Shown: piece by piece, positions 6,101 through 13,232 of the stretch
How the letters are laid out: each line of letters opens with the position of its first letter
How positions within the stretch are numbered: the first letter of the stretch is position 1
Assembly: GCA_002309955.1 (NCBI GenBank)
Contig: DBXQ01000117.1
Coordinates: forward strand, 2,381-17,170
DNA length: 14,790 nt
Reading direction: 5' to 3'
From: Bacteroidales bacterium UBA1208
GTDB lineage: Bacteria > Bacteroidota > Bacteroidia > Bacteroidales > P3
Translations under genes and position numbers: made by a program
Notes under the pieces: model-generated
Seen by the model: the letters and a program-made list of their open reading frames with translations, nothing else
The model's database searches: none
Told to the model about the DNA's origin: nothing

Positions 6101-7735
6101 TCAAAAGGTAACGACGGCTATTTTTGCGACCTTTCCGTTCACATTGACAAAATAAGTTCCGGAAGGCCATGCAGCTGTGGAAAAACGGATCTCGGGCGTA
6201 TTGACCTGTTGGCTCAGCATGGTATGTCCCATCATGTCGGTCACAACCAGCAACACATCTTTAGTTTGGCCACCAAGGGAGAGCACAACCCAATGGGAAG
6301 CAGGATTGGGATAGAGTTGAAAAGATTGTTCGTCAGCACAGGTACCGATAGCAACCGGGGCACCCACAGCACGGCCGAAATCGGGTATTCCATAGCCGCT
6401 CATAGGGTCGGGATGGTCGGCCAAACTACCCCAAGACCTTACCATGTCACACAATCGCTGAGGTGTGCGATTGGGGTAGCACTGCATCAAACATGCCATC
6501 ATTCCCGCCATAACGGGACAGGAAAGAGATGTACCACTGGTGGAACGGAACAGACCATCAGGACTGGACGAAACAACATCCACCCCCAGAGCCATCACAT
6601 CGGGCTTGACATACGATCCGAACACGGATCCGTGGGCACTGAAATCGGCACGCATACCCAACGTGTCTACAGCCCCGACGGTAAGAACCGTGCGAGTATC
6701 AGCGGGGACATTGAGGTGCTGTGGGCTGGCTTGGCCATCGTTGCCCGCAGAATTAATCACCAACATGCCTCTCGTCACGGCTATTGCCGACCCGCGCGAA
6801 ATGGGAGCGGTAGTTCCGTCAAGGTCAGAGAGGGAATAGCTGCGAGTACTATCGTCGTAATTGAAGTAACCCAACGACGTGCTGATGATGTCGGCGCCCA
6901 GACTGTCGAGATACTCGGCTGCCGCCACCCAGTTGTATTCCTCCAACGGTGTCTCGGAGAAGACATTCTCCGTGCGGCAAAGGACATAACTGGCTTTGGG
7001 GGCGGTGCCCACATACATGCCAGGTACGAAAACGGCCATGGTGGAGAGTACATGGGTGCCATGGGAATGAATGGTGTACACATTATTTTCATTAGCCCAA
7101 ACAAAATCGCGCGTAGCCAAAAGCCTGCCTTCGGAACGCATGGGTTCAAAAATGGCTGTCGTGTCCACCCCAGGAAAACCGCAATCGCACACACCTATAA
7201 CAACCCCCTGCCCTTGATAGCCACCCCTGTGAAGATAATGGCCGCGCAGTTGCTTGATTGGAAAACATGCCGCACCATAATATTCATCACTGAAAGGTTC
7301 GGGAAACGGGAAACGGTCAAGAGGGAACCCGACGTTGAAGACCTCTGTATCGGGTTGTGCCACACCTCCCCTGTCGCATAGAATGGCCGTATCCACAAAC
7401 GGGAAGCGGGCAAAAGCGTCCATCCCTACCGAATCACGCGAGAAAAGCACCACTCCATTCAGCCACTTGGAACGATTCTGAACAATGAAACCCTCCTGCT
7501 GCAACGCCGCTATATAACGGGGCGAGACAGGCAGATCCAGACTATCCAAATCAATGCCGAGACGCTGGCGACGCTCTATAGCTCGCGGACTGAGATAGCC
7601 CGAAGGCTCGTCCAAATTGTAAGGGCTGCCCTCCTTGTCGGCAAAAGCCACCCAATATTTATACACTTCCTGCCCTTGCAATATGGCTCCACCCGCCAAC
7701 ATTATAAGAGCCAAGGCCCAAAACGCCTTCTTCAT
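6101..7735 (-). CDS. Secreted subtilisin-like S8 serine protease with T9SS type A sorting domain
   Basis: A 544-residue exported protease. It has a signal peptide (about 1-21) and then an N-terminal prodomain typical of Bacteroidota S8 enzymes (KYWVAFADKEG, YLSPRAIERR, DLPVSPRYIAAL). The S8 domain has Asp184 (VCDCG), His225 (HSHGTH), oxyanion Asn332 (NSAGNDG) and nucleophile Ser403 (SGTSLSCP), so the catalytic set is complete. The Asp motif is DCG rather than the usual D-S/T-G. The C-terminal about 72 residues (FQLYPNPASHWVVLSL ... SGTYFVNVNGKVAKIAVV) form a type A T9SS sorting domain, so it should cross the outer membrane and be released or surface-attached. Its ATG overlaps the stop of the GH97-GH33 gene (ATGA, 7732-7735), implying translational coupling. 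It may degrade the peptide part of glycoproteins deglycosylated by its neighbour. Confidence 0.92.
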   Translation of the reverse strand: MKKAFWALALIMLAGGAILQGQEVYKYWVAFADKEGSPYNLDEPSGYLSPRAIERRQRLGIDLDSLDLPVSPRYIAALQQEGFIVQNRSKWLNGVVLFSRDSVGMDAFARFPFVDTAILCDRGGVAQPDTEVFNVGFPLDRFPFPEPFSDEYYGAACFPIKQLRGHYLHRGGYQGQGVVIGVCDCGFPGVDTTAIFEPMRSEGRLLATRDFVWANENNVYTIHSHGTHVLSTMAVFVPGMYVGTAPKASYVLCRTENVFSETPLEEYNWVAAAEYLDSLGADIISTSLGYFNYDDSTRSYSLSDLDGTTAPISRGSAIAVTRGMLVINSAGNDGQASPQHLNVPADTRTVLTVGAVDTLGMRADFSAHGSVFGSYVKPDVMALGVDVVSSSPDGLFRSTSGTSLSCPVMAGMMACLMQCYPNRTPQRLCDMVRSWGSLADHPDPMSGYGIPDFGRAVGAPVAIGTCADEQSFQLYPNPASHWVVLSLGGQTKDVLLVVTDMMGHTMLSQQVNTPEIRFSTAAWPSGTYFVNVNGKVAKIAVVTF

Positions 7736-10700
7736 AAATCAAGACGGAAATTATAATACCACAATTCGCAAGCACCCGAAGGATTCTGTTCGACATACAT
7801 GCCTATCGACCCATCGGGCAGCACCGTCATGGATGAATAGACCGACGGACCGGGACACATCAGGATGGGGTTCTGCCATGTACGGCCCTCGTCATAGCTG
7901 ACAAAAATGCTCACATCTTCGCGCTTCATAGAGTTGTTGATAGAGTGCAGCAGCACGCTCTTGCCGCCAACACGATATCGCAGCAGCTCGCCGTTGCAAG
8001 AGGTGACCGACATTTCAGGCCAATAGCCCTGCTTGCCCCATGTGTGGCCACCATCGGTGGAGATATTGTACCCTCTCTGACCATGCTGACGCACACTCAT
8101 CAGCACTGAACCATCCTCGCACTCGATAAGTTTAGCCTCGTTGCCACCAGTGAATGCCAAATCGGACACATGCCATGTATACCCGTTGTCATCGGAATAG
8201 ATAACAAAATTATCCACCACAGTCTCTTTGCTGGAGAGCGAAGCCGCAAAAAGCACACGACCGGCATGCAGTCCCCTTTCAAGGCGGAGACCATTGCCAC
8301 TGGTGACAAACGCACCATTGTAATCCCTGCAAGCAGGATTCTGTGCCTTGCTGCCCCACACAAGGGTGGTGATATCCTGTGGTTGAGACCAAGTGACACC
8401 GTTGTCCTTGCTGCGACAGACAAAGATGCGGATGGGGTTCTGTTCTGTCGACTGGAAGAAGCCGTTATGCCCTGCAAAAAGGCATAGCACATCACCGTTG
8501 GCACAGGTCACGAGCGCGGGGTCGCCGTAGCCACGGTCCTTGCCTGTTCCGCGGGCGATAGTGACGGGTTCCGACCAAGAGCGGCCGTTGTCGGTGCTGC
8601 GACGGCACACCACATCTATATCCTGCGGGAGGTCGCTCTCGTTGTGCTTGCGCTTGTCGTTCACCGCCAGCAACGAGCCGTCGGGCATGGTGCAGATGGC
8701 GGGAATCCTGTAATTGGTGGAACCGTAATCACCCGGGGCAAACAGCCGCTTCTTGTACAGCTCCGACACACCTTCCATCACCATTTCCTCGGCAGGGGTC
8801 AGTTTTGCCAGAAAACCGCCGCCGGGAGCCAGATGCACCAGCAGGGGGCCTGAGAATCGTTTCATCTCTCTTCTGCTATAGTCGCTGCCCTTGCGGTGGG
8901 CGTTCTTGCCATCGGAATAGAGTTCGACATTGTATTTCGAAGCCTTGCCCGAGGCGGCAATCAGGCGGGGGATATCCACGGTGATGTCGCGCTCGGTCCA
9001 GTTGGTGATGCCGCCCACATACCAAGTGTCGCCCTTGCGGCGGGCGGTGACGATATATTCGCCCACCTCGCCTTGCAGCACGATGGTCTCATCCCACACC
9101 GTGGGGAGGGACGCCACAAAACGGGTGTAGGCAGGTTCCTTCTCATAGTTGGTGGGTGAGTCGCATAGCATATTCAGCGGCGATTCCAGCACCACATAGA
9201 GGGCCAGTTGATGGCAACGGGTGCCCTGGCTCATGGGCTCACTCCAACAGGGGCTGTAGCATCCTTTGGCGGCGTTGTGCATGGCACCCTGGGTGTAGTC
9301 CATCGGTCCCGCTGCCTGACGGATGAAAGGAATCTCGGTGTCGTACTGCACCTGATTCCATGTGGCGGGAGCCCATTTCAGCTGCTCCAGTCCTGCCACC
9401 CCCTCGAAGTTGAGCACATTGGGATAAGTGCGGTTGAGCCCTGCGGGCTTGAAAGCCCCATGGAAGTCGACCAGCAGGTGATACTTGGCACACATGTAGG
9501 CGGCACGCTCGTAGAATTGGGTGACAATCTGGTCGTCGCGGTCCATGAAATCAATCTTGAAGCCCTTGATGCCCATATCGCTGTAATGCTGGCACACGTG
9601 TTCCATATCGCGGTCGAAAGCGTAGTACCCCGCCCAAAGTATCAGCCCCACGTTGCGTTCCTTGGCATACTGAGTCAACATAGGCAAGTCGATGTCCGGC
9701 ACCACTTGGAAGAGGTCGGCCTTACCGTTCACTGCCCAACCTTCGTCGAGGATGACATATTCGATGCCGTTTCGGGAGGCGAAATCAATATAATACTTGT
9801 AGGTATCGTTGTTGATGCCTGCTTTGAAGTTCACGCCCGAGAGGTTCCAGTTGTTCCACCAATCCCATGCCACCTTGCCGGGTTTAATCCAACTGAGGTC
9901 TTGTACCTTGCAGGGCTCGCCCAAGAGGTAGCTCAGGTTGTTCATGGCCAGGTCGGCACTGCTCTTGGCCACCATGGCGATACGCCAAGGCAGAACGGAG
10001 AGTTTGTCCACCTTGGCGATATAGTCCTCGCGTTCCTTTACGAGCATCTGCAGGTTATTGTGGCCACCCTGCTCAAGGGTCTTGGGATAGCGGGCATGCT
10101 CGCCCTCCAACCGTACCCCGGCAGGGGTGTCGCCAGCCGGAGCGGTGTGAGCTCCGAGATAGAGGCCCGGATAGTTAATCAGTGTCGACTCTGTGAGGCA
10201 CACCTTCACCCCATGTGAAGCATGTATCAGCAAGGGGAGGAAGCAAAGCCTCCGCGTGTCCATCTTGGAGAGCGGCAGAGTGACGTAGAGGTTCTCAAAC
10301 GACGAGGAGAACTGGATATCGTGGTTGTTCTCGTCGAAATTAATCACATAGGGCACCGTGGCATTATAGTCGCCTGCAAAATTGTACTCCACCTTCTCGA
10401 AGCGCACATTGCAAGGCTTCACAATCTGGTAGCGATAAGCAATGCCCTCGTTGTAGGCACGGAAAACAAGATTGAGGTCTTTCCCTATCTGTAATGTCAA
10501 CTGGTTGCAATGGTTGCGCATGGTTGCTTGACGGGTGAAAGGCGATGCGACCGTCTCGTCGATAACGCAGGTGGATGATTTGGTCACCGGCATGGCACCT
10601 GTGACGGACTTGCCGTATTCTCGGTTCAGACCCAAGTGCGACGGCAACATAATCGTCACCCCGTTGTATACGATGTCGTAGGTGATTTCATTCTCAGCGG

Positions 10701-10830
10701 TAGCGACAATATGGCTTACCAGTTTACCGTCGGGCGACTTTAATGTAAACTGCTGCTCCTTGGCATGGGAATGAAAACCCACGCAGCACAACAGCACGCC
10801 CAAAATACAATATTGCAGGATATGTTTCAT
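7732..10830 (-). CDS. Secreted GH97 (retaining, alpha-galactosidase-like) - GH33 sialidase fusion
   Basis: A 1032-residue bifunctional glycosidase. A signal peptide (cleavage likely after SHA, residue 23) precedes a GH97 region with an N-terminal beta-sandwich (about 25-280), a TIM barrel (WDWWNNWNLSG at 322-332, YVILDEGW at 358-365) and a C-terminal beta domain to about 676. Asp427 (FKIDFMDRD) fits the nucleophile of retaining GH97 enzymes; Glu482 lies 55 residues on, the spacing I recall for the acid/base of Bacteroides BtGH97b. After a short linker comes a GH33 sialidase (about 690-1032). It has Arg708 (YRIP), Arg914 and Arg970 as the arginine triad, Asp733 as acid/base, Glu898/Tyr998 as the nucleophile pair, and five Asp boxes (745, 807, 879, 924, 978). 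Both sites appear intact. No T9SS domain, so periplasmic or released otherwise. It lies between galK and the protease in one direction. Confidence 0.93.
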   Translation of the reverse strand: MKHILQYCILGVLLCCVGFHSHAKEQQFTLKSPDGKLVSHIVATAENEITYDIVYNGVTIMLPSHLGLNREYGKSVTGAMPVTKSSTCVIDETVASPFTRQATMRNHCNQLTLQIGKDLNLVFRAYNEGIAYRYQIVKPCNVRFEKVEYNFAGDYNATVPYVINFDENNHDIQFSSSFENLYVTLPLSKMDTRRLCFLPLLIHASHGVKVCLTESTLINYPGLYLGAHTAPAGDTPAGVRLEGEHARYPKTLEQGGHNNLQMLVKEREDYIAKVDKLSVLPWRIAMVAKSSADLAMNNLSYLLGEPCKVQDLSWIKPGKVAWDWWNNWNLSGVNFKAGINNDTYKYYIDFASRNGIEYVILDEGWAVNGKADLFQVVPDIDLPMLTQYAKERNVGLILWAGYYAFDRDMEHVCQHYSDMGIKGFKIDFMDRDDQIVTQFYERAAYMCAKYHLLVDFHGAFKPAGLNRTYPNVLNFEGVAGLEQLKWAPATWNQVQYDTEIPFIRQAAGPMDYTQGAMHNAAKGCYSPCWSEPMSQGTRCHQLALYVVLESPLNMLCDSPTNYEKEPAYTRFVASLPTVWDETIVLQGEVGEYIVTARRKGDTWYVGGITNWTERDITVDIPRLIAASGKASKYNVELYSDGKNAHRKGSDYSRREMKRFSGPLLVHLAPGGGFLAKLTPAEEMVMEGVSELYKKRLFAPGDYGSTNYRIPAICTMPDGSLLAVNDKRKHNESDLPQDIDVVCRRSTDNGRSWSEPVTIARGTGKDRGYGDPALVTCANGDVLCLFAGHNGFFQSTEQNPIRIFVCRSKDNGVTWSQPQDITTLVWGSKAQNPACRDYNGAFVTSGNGLRLERGLHAGRVLFAASLSSKETVVDNFVIYSDDNGYTWHVSDLAFTGGNEAKLIECEDGSVLMSVRQHGQRGYNISTDGGHTWGKQGYWPEMSVTSCNGELLRYRVGGKSVLLHSINNSMKREDVSIFVSYDEGRTWQNPILMCPGPSVYSSMTVLPDGSIGMYVEQNPSGACELWYYNFRLDL

Positions 10831-10857
10831 GTTTTTTTTCTTTTCTTCGTTCTCTGA

Positions 10858-10893
10858 GTAATCGGAGTACTCTGATTATTCCGAGTACTCTGA
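10858..10893 (-). repeat. Two 18-bp tandem repeats with a GAGTACTC palindrome, upstream of GH97-GH33
   Basis: On the minus strand TCAGAGTACTCGGAATAA (10893-10876) is followed directly by TCAGAGTACTCCGATTAC (10875-10858). A third start, TCAGAG(A), continues at 10857. Each unit carries the perfect palindrome GAGTACTC. The region can also fold as a 10-bp stem with one mismatch (GAGTACTCGG/CCGATTACTC). No U tract follows on the minus strand, so it is not an intrinsic terminator. A regulator binding site between galK and the glycosidase gene is possible. Confidence 0.6.
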
Positions 10894-10910
10894 AGCTCTG
10901 TATTATTCTA

Positions 10911-12047
10911 TTATTTCACTCTCCTGGCTCCATTGCCAATTACTACAGGGATGACCTTGCATCCCACTCCGAAGCGAGCCTTGTAGCTCTTCTGCACGGT
11001 CGACAGAAAAGCCTCACGGCGGTCGTCACACACCAAATTGATGGTACATCCCCCGAAGCCTCCGCCCATGATGCGGGCACCAGTGACACCGCAACGGCGG
11101 GCCTCTTCGACCAAGAAGTCCAACTCTGCACAGCTCACCTCGTAGTCTTTGCTCAATCCTTCGTGGGTGAGATACATCTGTCTGCCCACCTCCTCATAGT
11201 CACCCCTCTTCAAAGCCTCGCACACGGCAAGCACCCGGTCCTCCTCGCCCAGCACATAACGCGCCCTCCGGTAATCCTCGTCACTCAACCGGGGCTTCAA
11301 CGCCTCCAACTGCTCCCATGAGCAGTTGCGCAGGGTCTCCACCCCTGCCTGTGCCGCCACCCGCTCACAACTCTCGCGACGGTCGTTATAAGGCGAGCCG
11401 ACCAACTCGTGCCGCACGCAGCTGTTCACTACCACCAGACTGTAGCCTTCGGGCTGCCAAGGGAAATACTCATACTCGCCACTGCGGCAGTCAAGACGTA
11501 CCAGACTGCCCTCGCGGCCATGCAACGATATGAACTGGTCCATGATGCCACACTTGGTCCCCACATACTTGTGTTCGGTCTGCTGACCTACACGAGCCAG
11601 CTCCATGCGGTCGAGGTCACCTCCATACAATTCATTCAAAGCGTAGGCAAAACAACTCTCAAGCGCTGCCGAAGAGCTCATGCCCGCACCCAAAGGGACA
11701 TCCCCTCCGTACACAGCATCGAACCCTCCTACCTTCACGCCTCGGGCCATCATCTCGCACACCACCCCGTAGACATAACGGAAGTGCACCGTCTGGGGAC
11801 CCTGAGGGTCATCAATAGAAAATTCACACTCCATGCCTAAATCCACTGCATACAGTCTCACGCTGTCTGTCCCATTGGGGCGAATCCAAGCCATCAAACA
11901 CTGCTCTACGGCACCGGGGAAGACATAGCCGCCGTTGTAATCGGTATGCTCCCCTATAAGATTAATGCGTCCGGGAGCCGCATAACAGGCACCTCCTTCA
12001 CAGCCGAAACGCTGCTCAAAATGACGTAACAATACCTTACTGTCCAT
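10911..12047 (-). CDS. galK: Galactokinase
   Basis: A 378-residue GHMP-family kinase that phosphorylates alpha-D-galactose to galactose-1-phosphate with ATP, the first committed Leloir step, in the cytoplasm. The galactokinase signature APGRINLIGEHTDYNGG spans 24-40, with Arg27, Glu33 and Asp36. The GHMP ATP-binding motif VPLGAGMSSSAALE spans 117-130. The catalytic base is Asp170 in KCGIMDQF, and the third motif GARIMGGGFGGCTI is at 323-336. The length is normal and no key residue is missing. The ATG at 12047 is about 23 bp downstream of a TACTTTTGC -7 box. An 80-bp gap with tandem repeats separates its stop (TAATAG, double stop) from the GH97-GH33 gene; with no terminator in between, one transcript is likely. 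No galactose transporter or epimerase is in the window. Confidence 0.97.
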   Translation of the reverse strand: MDSKVLLRHFEQRFGCEGGACYAAPGRINLIGEHTDYNGGYVFPGAVEQCLMAWIRPNGTDSVRLYAVDLGMECEFSIDDPQGPQTVHFRYVYGVVCEMMARGVKVGGFDAVYGGDVPLGAGMSSSAALESCFAYALNELYGGDLDRMELARVGQQTEHKYVGTKCGIMDQFISLHGREGSLVRLDCRSGEYEYFPWQPEGYSLVVVNSCVRHELVGSPYNDRRESCERVAAQAGVETLRNCSWEQLEALKPRLSDEDYRRARYVLGEEDRVLAVCEALKRGDYEEVGRQMYLTHEGLSKDYEVSCAELDFLVEEARRCGVTGARIMGGGFGGCTINLVCDDRREAFLSTVQKSYKARFGVGCKVIPVVIGNGARRVK

Positions 12048-12069
12048 AATAACTGATATATTTCACTTT

Positions 12070-12078
12070 GCAAAAGTA
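12070..12078 (-). promoter_or_regulatory. Bacteroidota -7 box for galK and the downstream operon
   Basis: The minus strand reads TACTTTTGC, matching TAnnTTTG, with the start expected near 12063 and a leader of about 15 nt to the galK ATG. The -33 box is not recognisable at 19 bp; a T9 tract lies just upstream. Confidence 0.6.
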
Positions 12079-12183
12079 CGAAAAAAAAACCAGATAGTGC
12101 TTTTTCAACATACAGACAGACACAAAAACATATCATCCACCCCCCAAAACACAATTAAGCAGGCAAATCAGCGTTATGTAGGT

Positions 12184-12828
12184 ATGCACTATAAAAACAT
12201 ACTCTTCGATTTCGACGGCACCCTTGCCGACACGCGCGAAGGCATTATCCGCACCGTACAGGGTACCCTTATGCACATGGGGTTGCCCGAGGCTGCCCCC
12301 GCTGACATAGCCAAAACCATCGGCCTACCCCTCACCGAGTGCTTCCGTATCGCCACCGCAGTACCCGACAACCATGTTGAAGAAGCCGCTGCTATATACC
12401 GTGACATATTCCCTTCCCTTGCACTCGAACACATCACATTGTTCCCCCACATATTGGAAACCCTTGCCCTGCTGCACGACTACGGCACAACCATGGCCAT
12501 CGTCTCCTCTCGCCACCACATGTCACTTGACCCTTTGATGACAAGCCTGGGCATTGTTCGCTATATTCCACTGAGCCACGCCTACGGCGAAGATGAGAAC
12601 TTGCGTCCCAAACCCGCCCCCGATCTTGCGCTAAAGGCCTTGTCCGACCTCGGGATAGAAGCCAACCAAACCCTCGTGGTGGGCGACACCGTCTATGACC
12701 TACTGATGGGTTCCGCCGCCGGATGCCACACTTGCGGTGTCACTTACGGCAACCAAAGCCGCGAGCAATTGCTCACCGCACACCCAGATTACATTATTGA
12801 TACATTCTCCGAATGTGTTAATGCTTGA
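12184..12828 (+). CDS. HAD-family hydrolase, phosphoglycolate phosphatase-like (subfamily IA)
   Basis: A 214-residue haloacid dehalogenase-type phosphatase. Motif I is LFDFDGTLAD (7-16) with nucleophile Asp9 and acid/base Asp11. Motif II is Ser108 (AIVSSRH), motif III Lys143 (RPKPAPD), and motif IV VVGDTVYDLLMG with Asp168 and Asp172 for Mg2+. A helical C1 cap lies between motifs I and II (about 17-90). This arrangement fits the Gph/PGMB-like group of small-metabolite phosphatases; the substrate (phosphoglycolate, a sugar phosphate, pyrophosphate) is not determined by sequence. An in-frame ATG at 12097 would add 29 low-complexity residues and overlap the galK promoter, so the ATG at 12184, right before the conserved beta-strand 'YKNILFDFDGT', is chosen. 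It is divergent from galK, which hints at sugar-phosphate metabolism only by position. Confidence 0.9.
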   Translation: MHYKNILFDFDGTLADTREGIIRTVQGTLMHMGLPEAAPADIAKTIGLPLTECFRIATAVPDNHVEEAAAIYRDIFPSLALEHITLFPHILETLALLHDYGTTMAIVSSRHHMSLDPLMTSLGIVRYIPLSHAYGEDENLRPKPAPDLALKALSDLGIEANQTLVVGDTVYDLLMGSAAGCHTCGVTYGNQSREQLLTAHPDYIIDTFSECVNA

Positions 12829-12879
12829 ATTATTGCTCGAATGATTGAATGTGTAAATGCTTAAGTAAGAATACTCAAA

Positions 12880-12903
12880 CAATCAGACAATCAAGCAATC
12901 AAC
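12880..12903 (+). repeat. Three CAATCA units at 8-bp spacing
   Basis: CAATCAGA, CAATCAAG and CAATCAAC follow one another without a gap. An inverted TGATTG lies at 12842-12847, so a short hairpin is possible, but no U tract follows. Confidence 0.55.
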
Positions 12904-13040
12904 AGATTTATCCCTTTTCAAAGTAAGCCATTTCCCGTGAATCTCCCCCAACCTGCGCCCATGTCCTTTTTGCATTGCCTCTGGCTCGCTTCTTCATCCA
13001 CCCTTCGACCTCCGTTCTTCCTCATTTCTCCTTCTGCAAA

Positions 13041-13073
13041 GGAAGAACGATGGAAGAACGATGGGAGAACTGA
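13041..13073 (+). repeat. 11-bp tandem repeat GGAAGAACGAT x2 plus degenerate third copy
   Basis: GGAAGAACGAT at 13041-13051 and 13052-13062 are identical; GGGAGAACTGA (13063-13073) is a diverged third unit. CGTTCTTCC at 13013-13021 is a perfect 9-bp complement to both first units, giving alternative hairpins. Confidence 0.7.
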
Positions 13074-13232
13074 GGACTAAAGGGCGAAAGAAGAGCAACC
13101 GGACCCATGGTCATCGGGGCAGAAAACAGGATAAGGTTATTATCAGTCTTTCCATTTCACATGCCACCGCTTTGTTCTTGAACGGTCTCCGCCGGAAGAC
13201 TGCATAGCCTAATGACTAAGTTGGATTCAGTA

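Larger units (their letters stand above)
12829..13232. other. 404-bp gene-free stretch with short repeats between convergent genes
   Basis: No credible coding frame on either strand. It contains a second copy of the last 18 bp of the HAD gene (12848-12865), three CAATCA units at 8-bp spacing (12880-12903), and an 11-bp tandem repeat (13041-13073) opposite an inverted copy (13013-13021). A pyrimidine-rich half (about 12995-13033) is followed by a purine-rich half (about 13038-13097). No strong U-tailed terminator is seen for either flanking gene. Confidence 0.6.

Noticed and set aside
6092..7381. 429-codon plus-strand open frame opposite the S8 protease
   Set aside because: The opposite strand encodes a full catalytic set and a sorting domain. 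This translation is rich in His, Gly and Arg and resembles no family.
9208..10218. 336-codon plus-strand open frame opposite the GH97 domain
   Set aside because: Antisense shadow of a well-supported GH97 gene; no motif.
10770..10830. Lipoprotein signal in the GH97-GH33 protein (Cys15/Cys16)
   Set aside because: The residues before the cysteines (VLLCC) do not give a small residue at -1, while a good signal peptidase I site (SHA) follows at residue 23.
12097..12183. Upstream ATG that would lengthen the HAD protein by 29 residues
   Set aside because: The extra residues are Gln/Asn/His-rich and unlike the family. The ATG at 12184 sits directly before motif I, as usual.
12880..13073. CRISPR-like array
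   Set aside because: The repeats are 8-11 bp with no spacers, and no cas gene is present.
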